Below are positions 43,345 through 51,191 of a DNA stretch of 64,000 bases, one piece after another. Numbering within the stretch: the stretch's first letter is position 1; every line of letters starts with the position of its first letter. Position numbers and translations under genes: made by a program. The notes beneath the pieces are model-generated. The model made no database searches. It was not told the DNA's origin and saw only the letters and a list, made by a program, of their open reading frames with translations. Location of the stretch: the NCBI GenBank assembly GCA_017470055.1, contig JAFUFD010000020.1:62001-126000 (forward strand). Reading direction: 5' to 3'. Source of the DNA: Prevotella sp. (lineage in GTDB: Bacteria > Bacteroidota > Bacteroidia > Bacteroidales > Bacteroidaceae).

Positions 43345-44217
43345 TTACAATTCCGCATCAGAGCACTGGAAAGTAGTGCCTTTCGAGATGTCACCAGTCT
43401 CCAGTCCGAGTTTGAACCACTTCATACGCTGCTTGGAGGTACCATGGTTGAATGACTCTGGAACGGCATAGCCACGTGCCTTTTTCTGTAAGTAGTCATC
43501 ACCGATGACCTGCGCACACTGGATAGCCTCCTCAATATCGCCATCCTCCAGGGAGCCGAAACGCTTGTTATCATGATGCGCCCATACGCCAGCATAGAAA
43601 TCGGCAAGCAGTTCCAGACGCACACTGAGTTTGTTAGCCTCCGCCTCTGGCAGTCTCGCCATCTGCTCATGCACTTTGGCAAGCGTTCCAGTGAGATACT
43701 CCACATGGTGTCCCACCTCATGGGCTATCACATAAGCATAAGCGAAATCACCGTCTGCGCCCAACTGCTGCTTCATCGTCGTAAAGAACGAGAGGTCGAT
43801 ATACAGTTTCTGGTCACCAGAGCAATAGAAAGGTCCCATTGCGGCAGAGCCTTGTCCGCATGCCGTTGACACACCACCTGTATAAAGCACCATCTTAGGC
43901 ACCTGATACTGGGCACCGTTCTGACGGAAAATCTCTGTCCATACATCCTCCGTACCTGCGAGGATCTGTGTGGAGAACTTGGCAAGCGCCTGCTCCTCCT
44001 CCGTAAACTCAGGCTGACCCTCGGTGACCTCGGTATTGCCCCCGAAAGTGTTCTGCTGTACTTCCTGCATGACAGCACTCAGCGGGTCGCCACCAGTAAG
44101 CCATGCCATCAATGCCACCATAATAATACCACCGATACCTAAACCGGCTTTCGTGCCACCGCTCATACCACGGCGGTCTTCTACGTTCGAACTTTCTCGT
44201 CTTCCGTCTAATTTCAT
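43345..44217 (-). CDS. YpfJ-type neutral zinc metallopeptidase, membrane-anchored
   Basis: A 290-residue protein of the putative neutral zinc metallopeptidase family (PF04228). One transmembrane helix (about 23-41) anchors it, with the bulk outside the cytoplasm. The zinc site AHEVGHHVEYLTG (His166, Glu167, His170) and the upstream CGQGSAAMGPFYC segment are family marks. Substrate unknown for the family. It is in line with the TlpA-like gene. Confidence 0.9.
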   Translation of the reverse strand: MKLDGRRESSNVEDRRGMSGGTKAGLGIGGIIMVALMAWLTGGDPLSAVMQEVQQNTFGGNTEVTEGQPEFTEEEQALAKFSTQILAGTEDVWTEIFRQNGAQYQVPKMVLYTGGVSTACGQGSAAMGPFYCSGDQKLYIDLSFFTTMKQQLGADGDFAYAYVIAHEVGHHVEYLTGTLAKVHEQMARLPEAEANKLSVRLELLADFYAGVWAHHDNKRFGSLEDGDIEEAIQCAQVIGDDYLQKKARGYAVPESFNHGTSKQRMKWFKLGLETGDISKGTTFQCSDAEL

Positions 44218-44250
44218 ACTGTTATTATTTTAGTTTTCAGGTTCTGATTG

Positions 44251-44258
44251 CAAAGATA
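44251..44258 (-). promoter_or_regulatory. Putative -7 box for the metallopeptidase gene (TATCTTTG)
   Basis: Minus-strand TATCTTTG, 33 bp upstream of the ATG, in the short gap after the phosphopantetheinyl transferase stop. No TTTG at the standard distance. Confidence 0.5.
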
Positions 44259-44265
44259 AACAAAT

Positions 44266-44826
44266 TTATTCAAAAACCACTGAATACACATAATTTTTCT
44301 CTTCGCAGACGGTGGTTTTTATCTGCTCCGCTCCTGTCAGGAGGTGACGCAGACTGCGCCCCTGGATGCCCTCTCCTGTAAGTTTCAGCATCGCTTCCTT
44401 CATGGTCCATAGGCAGGTAAAAGTCTGGGCTGGATGGGTAGAATGCGCTATTCGGGTAAGTTCGTCGTCATTCATCGTATAGCGTGCCAGTGACTCCTTA
44501 TATTCACGGATGCTCTCGATATCGACTCCCACGGGACGGTCGCTAATGGCGCAGATGACCGCCTCACGACAATGGCTGAGGTTGAAATGTATCTCCGGAT
44601 GTCCCATGATAGCGGGCTTACCATACTCCCCATACTCAAAGACTGGTCTCTCCGTGAGACCATACTCTTTGCGCAGCCCCTCGCATAGCAGCAGGTAGGC
44701 AGCGGCACAGGTCTTACGTCCCTGCTCGTGCTTGAACCTTAGAGCCTGTTCGCGACGCTGTTCCGAGAGCAAGGGCAGTGCCGCCTCGAAATCGAAATGA
44801 GCGATATCGTCATTCAGGTATATCAT
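44266..44826 (-). CDS. 4'-phosphopantetheinyl transferase (Sfp type)
   Basis: A 186-residue enzyme that transfers phosphopantetheine from CoA to carrier proteins. The conserved VGVDIESI (Asp102, Glu104) and WTMKEAMLKLTGEG (Trp140, Lys143, Glu144) motifs coordinate Mg2+ and CoA. No carrier-protein biosynthetic cluster is nearby, so its target (ACP or a distant pathway) is unknown. Its start overlaps the rmuC end by 17 bp, showing co-transcription. Confidence 0.88.
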   Translation of the reverse strand: MIYLNDDIAHFDFEAALPLLSEQRREQALRFKHEQGRKTCAAAYLLLCEGLRKEYGLTERPVFEYGEYGKPAIMGHPEIHFNLSHCREAVICAISDRPVGVDIESIREYKESLARYTMNDDELTRIAHSTHPAQTFTCLWTMKEAMLKLTGEGIQGRSLRHLLTGAEQIKTTVCEEKNYVYSVVFE

Positions 44827-46054
44827 CTGTCTCCAAGCCTATGGGGGTCTCTGACTTAGGTATACGGCGGTTGGGGTTCTCCTTCGCTCCAAGGTCGATG
44901 AGTTCCCTACCCTTCTGTACCACGCTCTGGCGACCCTCTTCGAGTTTGTTCTTCGAGAAGTCGAACGCCTTGCGAGCCTGATCCAGTTGGTCGCCCACCC
45001 TATTATAGCGTTGGATGAAATCGCCCAGGCGGTCGAGCAGTTGTTCGGCAACCCCAAACACTTTCTCCTGGTTCTCCGCCTGCTGGTTCTGCACCCATGC
45101 GATGTGTATCATGTGGAGGATGCCCAACAGGTTCTGCTCACCTGTGATAAACACTTTACGCTCGAAAGCCTCACGCCATAGCGTAGGATCGTTGGCAAGG
45201 GCAAGTTGCAGAGAACTCTCGAAAGGCACGAACATAATCACAAAGTCGACAGCCTCACGGGGTGTCTTGATATATTTAGAGTAGTCTTTACGGGCGAGTT
45301 CATTGACATGGGAGCGGATAGACTTGATATGGTCCTGCAAGGCACGCTCTTTCTCCGCAGGCTCCTCGGCATTGACATATCGCTGATAGGCGACCAATGA
45401 CACCTTCGAGTCGATGACGGCATCCTGCCCCTGCGGATAGTGCAGGATGACATCAGGCTGCATTTCCTTACCCGTATCATCATTCTTCAAGGGACGACCG
45501 TGCTCATCGCGCAGACGAGCCTGCACCTCATAATGGATACCCTCTGTCAGTCCCTGGGAGGCGAGGAGGTCGCCTAAGATGATCTCACCCATATTGCCGC
45601 TGACCTTATTGTCACGGCGCAGCACATTGGCAAGAGACTCTGCCTTCTCGCCAATCTCCCTATTGGACTCCATCATCATCCGCAACTGCTCACGGAGCGA
45701 CGCCGACTGCTCAGTATGGTCCTTGGTATTGTCGCTGATAGCCTTACGCATCTCACTGATCGCATCTTTCAGAGGCTGGGTAACCCCAGCCATCGACTCC
45801 TTGTTCGATTCTTTCAACTTCGAGGTACTGCGCTCCAATATCTGCTGCGCCATATTCATAAACTGTGCGTCACGTTTCTCCTGCTCTTCGAGTTTCTCAC
45901 CTTTCGCCTCCTCCATCTGCTGGCGCAGATGCTCTAACTGCACGTCTTTCTTGGCACCCTCTATACGAAGCACGTCCATCTTCCGGTCCATCAACACGTA
46001 GAGGACCGTAGCACCAATCGCTACACCTAATATAATATATAATACTATCATCAT
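44810..46054 (-). CDS. rmuC: DNA recombination protein RmuC
   Basis: RmuC-family protein, about 414 residues from the ATG at 46054. An N-terminal membrane helix (about 1-20) and a long coiled coil (about 20-145) precede the restriction-endonuclease-like domain with LGDLLASQGLTEGIHYEVQ and DVILHYPQGQDAVIDSKVSL. RmuC limits inversions at short inverted repeats in E. coli. The frame is open to 46102, but that part overlaps the helicase gene; the MMIVLY start is preferred. Confidence 0.9.
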   Translation of the reverse strand: MMIVLYIILGVAIGATVLYVLMDRKMDVLRIEGAKKDVQLEHLRQQMEEAKGEKLEEQEKRDAQFMNMAQQILERSTSKLKESNKESMAGVTQPLKDAISEMRKAISDNTKDHTEQSASLREQLRMMMESNREIGEKAESLANVLRRDNKVSGNMGEIILGDLLASQGLTEGIHYEVQARLRDEHGRPLKNDDTGKEMQPDVILHYPQGQDAVIDSKVSLVAYQRYVNAEEPAEKERALQDHIKSIRSHVNELARKDYSKYIKTPREAVDFVIMFVPFESSLQLALANDPTLWREAFERKVFITGEQNLLGILHMIHIAWVQNQQAENQEKVFGVAEQLLDRLGDFIQRYNRVGDQLDQARKAFDFSKNKLEEGRQSVVQKGRELIDLGAKENPNRRIPKSETPIGLETDDIPE

Positions 46055-46067
46055 GAATGCAAAGATA

Positions 46068-47489
46068 CTAATAATTCTCCATTTCCAATTCTTTATTCTC
46101 AATTATTTCCGTTTGCGCCTCTGACCAGTTGACGAGGTAGAGTTGTTCGGTGGCACGGGTGAATGCAGTATAGAGCCAATGGATATAGTCGGGGGTGAGC
46201 ATGTCGTCCGTCATGTAGCCTTGGTCGAGATAGACGTGCGACCACTGTCCGCCCTGCGCCTTATGACAGGTGGCGGCATAGGCGAACTTCACCTGCAAGG
46301 CATTATAGTACCTGTCCTCCTTGAGTTTCCTCAGGCGGTCTTGCTTCAAGGGAATGTCCGCATAGTCGTCCATCACGGCTTGGTAGAGTTGCTCCTGCTG
46401 CTCATGTGTCAAGGCGGGTGCCTCCGAGGTCAGCGTGTCGAGCAGAACCATTGCCGTCAACTCGTAGTCGTCATCATCGGGGAAGGTCATCGTGACCTCC
46501 GCAAAACGAAAGCCATAGAGTTCATGGACATTACGCACCCTACGCACTACTGCACGGTCGCCATTGGCGATGAATTCCTCTTTCCGCCAATAGTAGTTAT
46601 TCTTCACGATCATGAGTTGGTCGCCTGTAGTCAGTTCGTCCTCTCGCCCCAGCACCATATTACGGATACCTTGGTTGTAGATATTCGCCCGTTTGTTACT
46701 TCGGGTGATGACCATCGTTTCGTCAAGTCCCACTCTTGAATAACTACTGGCAAGGGACTCTACCAACTCGTCACCTGGCACTATTCTTATATCATCGAAA
46801 CCAGTAAAGCGGATCTTCGGAAGGACAATATCCCCTTCCCTTATTCTCGTCGCATTATACAGGATGCCTGACTCCTGACTCTGGCGCAACACCTCTTTGA
46901 GATCACACTCATGCACATGCAGCCCGTAACCTCTTAAGACATCCGACACCAATGCCGGACTCCATTCCTCACCGACTGGAGGCAACTGCGCCTGGTCACC
47001 GATAAGCAGCATCCGACAGTTACGACCATTATATACAAACTGAATCAAATCGTCGAGCAACTGCCCTTGGGCAAAGGGGGTATCGCCATAGTTGGTGGCA
47101 TTGGCTATCATCGAAGCCTCATCAATGATAAACAAGGTGTCCTGCGCCGGGTTGAAGTTTAGGTCGAAAGCACCCTCCATAGATTTCTGCCGATAGATGC
47201 GACGATGGATGGTATAGGCGGGATGCTCCGCATAGAGAGAGAACACTTTGGCGGCACGACCCGTAGGAGCCATCAACACGATTTTCTGCTTGAGCGACAC
47301 CAATGCCTTGACGATGGCGGCGGCAAGAGTGGTCTTGCCCGTACCTGCCGATCCTCTCAGCACCATCACCGCATGCTCATGGCGGTCCGTCATAAACAAG
47401 GAGAATACGTCGATAGCATGCTCCTGTTCTGGTGTCGGCGTATGTACCAATGCCGAGCGAATACGATATTTTAGTTCGTCAGTGATCAT
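46068..47489 (-). CDS. RecD/ATP-dependent exoDNAse-like helicase
   Basis: Single-polypeptide superfamily 1 helicase, 473 residues from the ATG at 47489. Walker A LRGSAGTGKTT near 44-54, Walker B LFIIDEASMI, motif III GDQAQLPPV, and the C-terminal UvrD_C_2 segment with YAATCHKAQGGQW. The frame starts 4 codons earlier with TTG, but that codon overlaps the -7 box, so the ATG is taken as the start. It precedes rmuC by 13 bp, suggesting a DNA-maintenance unit. Confidence 0.9.
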   Translation of the reverse strand: MITDELKYRIRSALVHTPTPEQEHAIDVFSLFMTDRHEHAVMVLRGSAGTGKTTLAAAIVKALVSLKQKIVLMAPTGRAAKVFSLYAEHPAYTIHRRIYRQKSMEGAFDLNFNPAQDTLFIIDEASMIANATNYGDTPFAQGQLLDDLIQFVYNGRNCRMLLIGDQAQLPPVGEEWSPALVSDVLRGYGLHVHECDLKEVLRQSQESGILYNATRIREGDIVLPKIRFTGFDDIRIVPGDELVESLASSYSRVGLDETMVITRSNKRANIYNQGIRNMVLGREDELTTGDQLMIVKNNYYWRKEEFIANGDRAVVRRVRNVHELYGFRFAEVTMTFPDDDDYELTAMVLLDTLTSEAPALTHEQQEQLYQAVMDDYADIPLKQDRLRKLKEDRYYNALQVKFAYAATCHKAQGGQWSHVYLDQGYMTDDMLTPDYIHWLYTAFTRATEQLYLVNWSEAQTEIIENKELEMENY

Positions 47490-47498
47490 ATTTAGTTG

Positions 47499-47506
47499 CA
47501 AAGTTA
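47499..47506 (-). promoter_or_regulatory. Putative -7 box for the helicase gene (TAACTTTG), near-leaderless
   Basis: Minus-strand TAACTTTG ends 9 nt before the ATG at 47489. This fixes the start at that ATG and predicts a leader of only a few nucleotides. Confidence 0.6.
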
Positions 47507-47528
47507 ATCATTTTTTGCGAAAATTGAT

Positions 47529-47536
47529 TAACTTTG
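47529..47536 (+). promoter_or_regulatory. Putative -7 box for the small membrane protein/DUF3822/rsmD operon (TAACTTTG)
   Basis: TAACTTTG, identical to the divergent helicase box 22 bp away, ends 8 nt before the ATG at 47545. Again a near-leaderless arrangement. Confidence 0.6.
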
Positions 47537-47544
47537 CACTCGAT

Positions 47545-47661
47545 ATGAAGATTTCAAAGCGTTTTGACGAAACGGTGACCAACCGCATCATTAACATGAT
47601 ACTTGCCCTGATGGCAGGTATCCTTGCCGTTTTGTGCGTCATGAGTATCCTACAACACTAA
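47545..47661 (+). CDS. Small single-helix membrane protein (38 aa)
   Basis: ATG at 47545, 38 codons, TAA at 47659-47661, directly followed by the DUF3822 ATG (TAAATG). The protein has a charged N-terminus (MKISKRFDETVTNR) and one hydrophobic helix (about 17-36). A -7 box 8 nt upstream and zero spacing to the next gene support it as the first gene of the operon. Function unknown; it could be a membrane partner of the DUF3822 protein. Confidence 0.6.
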   Translation: MKISKRFDETVTNRIINMILALMAGILAVLCVMSILQH

Positions 47662-48486
47662 ATGAAGACGACTATGCCGGAGAATAGCCACATCACCCAT
47701 CAGCAACGACTGATTATCCGTGTCAGCCGTAACAGTCTCGCTTTTGCCACTGTCGACAGCGAGGGTAACGGAGAGGTTGCCTTTGAGCCATATCGACTGA
47801 ACACAGGCATCTCAATGGCGGCTAACCTGCGGGAGGCTTTCCGCTCTGAGGAAATCCTCAACGAGTCCTACAGCCGGGTCCTGGTCATGGTCGACAGTCC
47901 TACGCTGATGGTTCCTGTCGAACTATTCCATGAGGAGGACCGTAGCACGCTCTACCAGCATTCCTTTCAAGGGCACGAGCAGGAAGAAGTCCTGCATACC
48001 GTCATGCCCGACCTGAATTGTGTTGCCGTATTCTGCGTCAATAAGGATATGAGTCTGGTCATTCACGACCATTTCGACCAACCCATCTTCATCGCCGCTA
48101 TTGCCCCTGTATGGCGTTACCTCCATCAGCGCAGTTACATGGGAGTAAGGGATAAGTTGTATGCCTATTTCCACGACCGCCACATGGAGGTGTTCAGTTA
48201 CGGGCAGAACCGCTTCAAGTTCTGCAATGCCTTCGACGCTCGTGATGCACACGATGCCCTCTACTATATCCTATACACCTGGAAACAGATTGGGCTGCAG
48301 GCAGAGCGTGACGAGATACATCTGGTAGGCGATATGCCTGAGGGCGAATGGCTGACGGAGGAACTGAAGAAATATGTCAAAAGGGTCTATGTCATCAATC
48401 CTGCTGGCGACTTCAACCGCTCGGTAGTCACACAGATAGAGGGGATGCCCTACGACCTCATGACCCTATTCGTGAAAGGCAGATGA
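47662..48486 (+). CDS. DUF3822 family protein
   Basis: A 274-residue cytoplasmic protein that I recognise as DUF3822, a Bacteroidota family found next to rsmD. No signal peptide. The fold is described as related to actin-like ATPases in family annotations, but I see no complete nucleotide-binding motif. It overlaps rsmD by ATGA, a conserved pairing that suggests coupled translation with the rRNA methyltransferase. Confidence 0.8.
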   Translation: MKTTMPENSHITHQQRLIIRVSRNSLAFATVDSEGNGEVAFEPYRLNTGISMAANLREAFRSEEILNESYSRVLVMVDSPTLMVPVELFHEEDRSTLYQHSFQGHEQEEVLHTVMPDLNCVAVFCVNKDMSLVIHDHFDQPIFIAAIAPVWRYLHQRSYMGVRDKLYAYFHDRHMEVFSYGQNRFKFCNAFDARDAHDALYYILYTWKQIGLQAERDEIHLVGDMPEGEWLTEELKKYVKRVYVINPAGDFNRSVVTQIEGMPYDLMTLFVKGR

Positions 48487-49013
48487 GAATCATTACAGGG
48501 AAATACAAAGGAAGGCATTTTGAGATACCACGCTCCTTCAAGGCACGTCCCACGACAGACTTTGCCAAGGAGAATATCTTCAACGTGCTGAATGGATACG
48601 TCGACTTCGAGGATGCTACGGCACTCGACCTCTTCTCTGGTACGGGCAGTATCACCCTCGAACTCCTCTCTCGTGGATGCAGCCATGTCGTCAGTGTGGA
48701 AATGGACCGTGACCACCACCGCTTCATCCAAGACTGCTTGAGGAAACTCAACACACAGGCTTGTATTCCCATCCGTGGTGACGTGTTCCGTTTCCTCAAG
48801 TCATGCAAGCAACAATACGACATCATCTTCGCCGACCCTCCTTATGCACTCAAGGAATTACCTACCATCCCCGACCTTATCTTCGAGAAAGACCTTCTGA
48901 AGTCAGATGGCATCTTCGTCTTCGAGCATGGCAAAGACCATGACTTCTCCCAGCATCCCCATTTCGTGGAGCACCGCAGTTATGGAAGTGTCAACTTCTC
49001 ACTGTTCAGATAG
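48483..49013 (+). CDS. rsmD: 16S rRNA (guanine(966)-N2)-methyltransferase RsmD
   Basis: 176-residue SAM-dependent methyltransferase acting on the small ribosomal subunit. MRIITGKYKGRHFEIP is the normal start, ALDLFSGTGSITLE the SAM-binding motif and FADPPY the catalytic motif. The start is the ATG overlapping the DUF3822 stop; the frame's upstream extension is noise. The last codons (..VNFSLFR, stop) lie within the 32-bp direct repeat that recurs at 53248. Confidence 0.95.
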   Translation: MRIITGKYKGRHFEIPRSFKARPTTDFAKENIFNVLNGYVDFEDATALDLFSGTGSITLELLSRGCSHVVSVEMDRDHHRFIQDCLRKLNTQACIPIRGDVFRFLKSCKQQYDIIFADPPYALKELPTIPDLIFEKDLLKSDGIFVFEHGKDHDFSQHPHFVEHRSYGSVNFSLFR

Positions 49014-49022
49014 CAAAGCGGA
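48991..49022 (+). repeat. 32-bp direct repeat, left copy, at the 3' end of rsmD
   Basis: Covers the last codons and stop of rsmD plus 9 bp. An identical 32-bp copy is at 53248-53279, 4257 bp away; flanking bases differ on both sides. Together they bracket the first accessory module, like attachment-site duplications. Confidence 0.85.
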
Positions 49023-49026
49023 ATAT

Positions 49027-49062
49027 CTTATGAGGATGTGCTATTCGGCACACCCTCATAAG
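49027..49062. terminator. Hairpin after rsmD
   Basis: CTTATGAGG-A-TGTGC and GCACA-C-CCTCATAAG pair around a 6-nt loop. No T-tract follows on either strand, so it may be a weak or Rho-assisted terminator between convergent genes. Confidence 0.6.
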
Positions 49063-49083
49063 TGGTTACCAAATCCGAGTGGA

Positions 49084-49458
49084 TCAGGCGGAATCACCCA
49101 TATTTCTATTCGTTGGGAATAGCAAATTCAACAATGAGACAAAAACAAGTATAATCCACACAACATCAGGAAATCCATCTTTTGCATATAAGTAAATGGT
49201 AAGTCCTATTAGTGCAATAAACAGATCTGCCACATTCCCTATTGTATTCCCAATCAAATAATGAGCAGCATTTTTATGATTTACGCACAAAGCAGTGACA
49301 CACCCAACAAAGAAAAGTGCGAACAAACAAATTATTACGACCACGTAGGGAGTGGCAAATTCGTCACTGCCTTCCACTAATGGGAATAGCGCATAAAGCA
49401 GAAGAGCACTTCGTGAGAGCCCAAACAAAATGTTGTCAACCTGTTTTTCAGAAAGCAT
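49084..49458 (-). CDS. Four-helix integral membrane protein of unknown function (124 aa)
   Basis: Not recognised. Four hydrophobic stretches (about 18-30, 36-60, 70-92, 98-115) indicate an inner-membrane protein; the C-terminus is short and polar (NRNMGDSA). It is the last gene of the first accessory module, 65 bp after the 86-residue membrane protein. Base composition is A+T-richer than the neighbouring housekeeping genes. It could protect against, or work with, the lipoprotein upstream. Confidence 0.6.
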   Translation of the reverse strand: MLSEKQVDNILFGLSRSALLLYALFPLVEGSDEFATPYVVVIICLFALFFVGCVTALCVNHKNAAHYLIGNTIGNVADLFIALIGLTIYLYAKDGFPDVVWIILVFVSLLNLLFPTNRNMGDSA

Positions 49459-49523
49459 CTTATACTATTTATTAAATTCAACGTTCCAATAATTAAAACT
49501 AGAGAGATTGCGAACCATATTTG

Positions 49524-49784
49524 TCATTGGAATAGTTCAATGATTCGTTCTGTCACTTCTATAGGTCGCATCAACAAGATACTCAATAGTAATACAGCAA
49601 AGAGAGCCAATGTCACTAAGGCATTGAAAGCAACAACTTTCACGTCTTTAGTTTTAATCGCATCTGTCAATATCTTCATAAATTGGCACATCGCCTTCAA
49701 AGCAAAAACCAATAGAGAAAGAGATATTACAATAGCAATTATTGCGTGAACGTATTTTAGATTAAAGAGGTATAAACCATGCAT
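49524..49784 (-). CDS. Two-helix small membrane protein (86 aa), overlapping the lipoprotein gene
   Basis: Not recognised. Two hydrophobic helices (about 10-32 and 53-72) are joined by a charged loop (TDAIKTKDVK). Its ATG lies 28 bp inside the 3' end of the 287-residue lipoprotein gene, so translation is probably coupled. Size and position resemble immunity or chaperone-type partners, but this is only a comparison of layout. Confidence 0.6.
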   Translation of the reverse strand: MHGLYLFNLKYVHAIIAIVISLSLLVFALKAMCQFMKILTDAIKTKDVKVVAFNALVTLALFAVLLLSILLMRPIEVTERIIELFQ

Positions 49785-50620
49785 CTCGTAAATTCAACTA
49801 TAATTAATGCAGTTCCAGCAGGTCCCATTACTTTCGGAAGATATGCTTTGAACATCCTTTTTATTATTGCAGCAGTCCATTTCTTTGTAGCAGACTGTTG
49901 AAAATAATTGATAATATCTAATCCTATAGCAGAAACAGCACATCCGATTACTTGTCTAGCAGTTGGACTGAGTCCCGAGGCTTTAACTCTTGTGCAAGGA
50001 ATAAATGAGGTTAGTCCACTATTCTCTGATTCTGCATTTGTTTCTTCACATTCTACAATTGAAAGTCCCCATGCAAAAACAACAAGACTGCTTTCATCAG
50101 CATCATTTTCATCCAACATCTCTTGGATGTCATCATCGGTCATCCCTTTACTCTTTAGATATTCTTTGCTTTGTGCTATCATTTCTTCTAAAGAGCCGTA
50201 TAATGCCTCTTGAGAGATTGCAACGACATATCCTTCCGTTCCTTCACCTGCTAGTTCATAATCTGCAGCGCACTCATGTGATAATCTTGCCATATCCTCA
50301 ATAGTCTCAATTTCAGACAATCTATCTATATATGATTGCTGAGTATTGGGAGGAAAATTGACAGCAATATCTATTCGATCATTGGTATTGACAGACGATG
50401 AACGTCGGATGTTTCCAGAATGAGTGAAGTAACTGATCTTTTGCTTTGATACATCAGAGATGCCTTTCACGAATGAATTAAAACAATCGGAAGGAGCATT
50501 AGACGGTTTGCTCTTTACAGCAAAATTCTCGTCTTGCTGACAGGATTCTAAAACTGCAACTAAAACACATGTGATTAGTGGTAAAGTTAATACAAATAAT
50601 AGTGCTTTTACTTTTTTCAT
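49757..50620 (-). CDS. Lipoprotein with a hydrophobic, glycine-containing C-terminus; unknown function
   Basis: 287 residues. Signal with lipobox-like VLESC (Cys26 or so). A soluble, acidic middle (about 80-195) leads to a distinct C-terminal part (about 205-287) containing two cysteines, VIGCAVSAIGLDI and a hydrophobic VMGPAGTALIIVEFTRC segment able to insert in a membrane. I know no function. The hydrophobic end, followed by two overlapping small membrane proteins, resembles toxin-immunity gene layouts; this is speculation from layout only. Confidence 0.6.
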   Translation of the reverse strand: MKKVKALLFVLTLPLITCVLVAVLESCQQDENFAVKSKPSNAPSDCFNSFVKGISDVSKQKISYFTHSGNIRRSSSVNTNDRIDIAVNFPPNTQQSYIDRLSEIETIEDMARLSHECAADYELAGEGTEGYVVAISQEALYGSLEEMIAQSKEYLKSKGMTDDDIQEMLDENDADESSLVVFAWGLSIVECEETNAESENSGLTSFIPCTRVKASGLSPTARQVIGCAVSAIGLDIINYFQQSATKKWTAAIIKRMFKAYLPKVMGPAGTALIIVEFTRCMVYTSLI

Positions 50621-50675
50621 AATAAAACAAATATAATTAGTGTGAATGAATTATTTAATTATTGCTATATAAATC

Positions 50676-51029
50676 TTACAATTCTACATAACCTGTGAAA
50701 ATGAAGTTTCCATAGACAAGTTGAATCTGATACTCCCCTTCTAAGGTAGATGGAAGTTGAAAACTTGTTGTCCCTGCTGGTATAACACCTGAGAAGACAA
50801 TGACATCATCCTCATCAAACAATTGTATAGCACAATCATCTTCAAAGGCATTGAAACTAAGCACGTAATCCTCTATATACACAGCAGGGGGCTGTATAGG
50901 AGTACGTTGTTTCCCTGTTCCAATAAGGACAGGATCGTTAAAATTGACTTGGAAATGAATCCACCCATTAGCATTGGTGGTCAGCGTCACTGCAAAGAAG
51001 CAGCATAAAAGAAATAATTTTTTCATCAT
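50676..51029 (-). CDS. DUF3244 family secreted protein
   Basis: 117 residues from the ATG at 51029 (51026 is equally possible). Signal peptide (about 1-20, ..TTNA/N). The mature part has the DUF3244 pattern: TPIQPPAVYIEDYVLSF, a middle 'FDEDDVIVFSG' strand, and the ending LEGEYQIQLVYGNFIFTGYVEL. Such proteins in Bacteroidota are small beta-sandwich exports of unknown role, often beside TPR regulators, as here. The frame is open further upstream but begins without a signal peptide. Confidence 0.78.
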   Translation of the reverse strand: MMKKLFLLCCFFAVTLTTNANGWIHFQVNFNDPVLIGTGKQRTPIQPPAVYIEDYVLSFNAFEDDCAIQLFDEDDVIVFSGVIPAGTTSFQLPSTLEGEYQIQLVYGNFIFTGYVEL

Positions 51030-51056
51030 CTTTTTGTAAAAGTTAAAATTCAGTTG

Positions 51057-51064
51057 CAAAATTA
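51057..51064 (-). promoter_or_regulatory. Putative -7 box for the DUF3244 operon (TAATTTTG)
   Basis: Minus-strand TAATTTTG, 27 bp upstream of the ATG at 51029. No TTTG at the standard -33 distance. Confidence 0.45.
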
Positions 51065-51191
51065 TGATGATTGAGCAAATGGAGAAAAGAATTTGATTAC
51101 ACTTTTTACACCTGAAACGGAGAGCGCAAAAAGGCAACTATTTGTTTCTTAATGATTTAGGACGGCATTTACACTTTTTACACCGAGGTTG

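Noticed and set aside
46055..46102. 16-codon upstream extension of rmuC
   Set aside because: Overlaps the helicase gene end; the MMIVLY start gives the normal membrane-anchored N-terminus.
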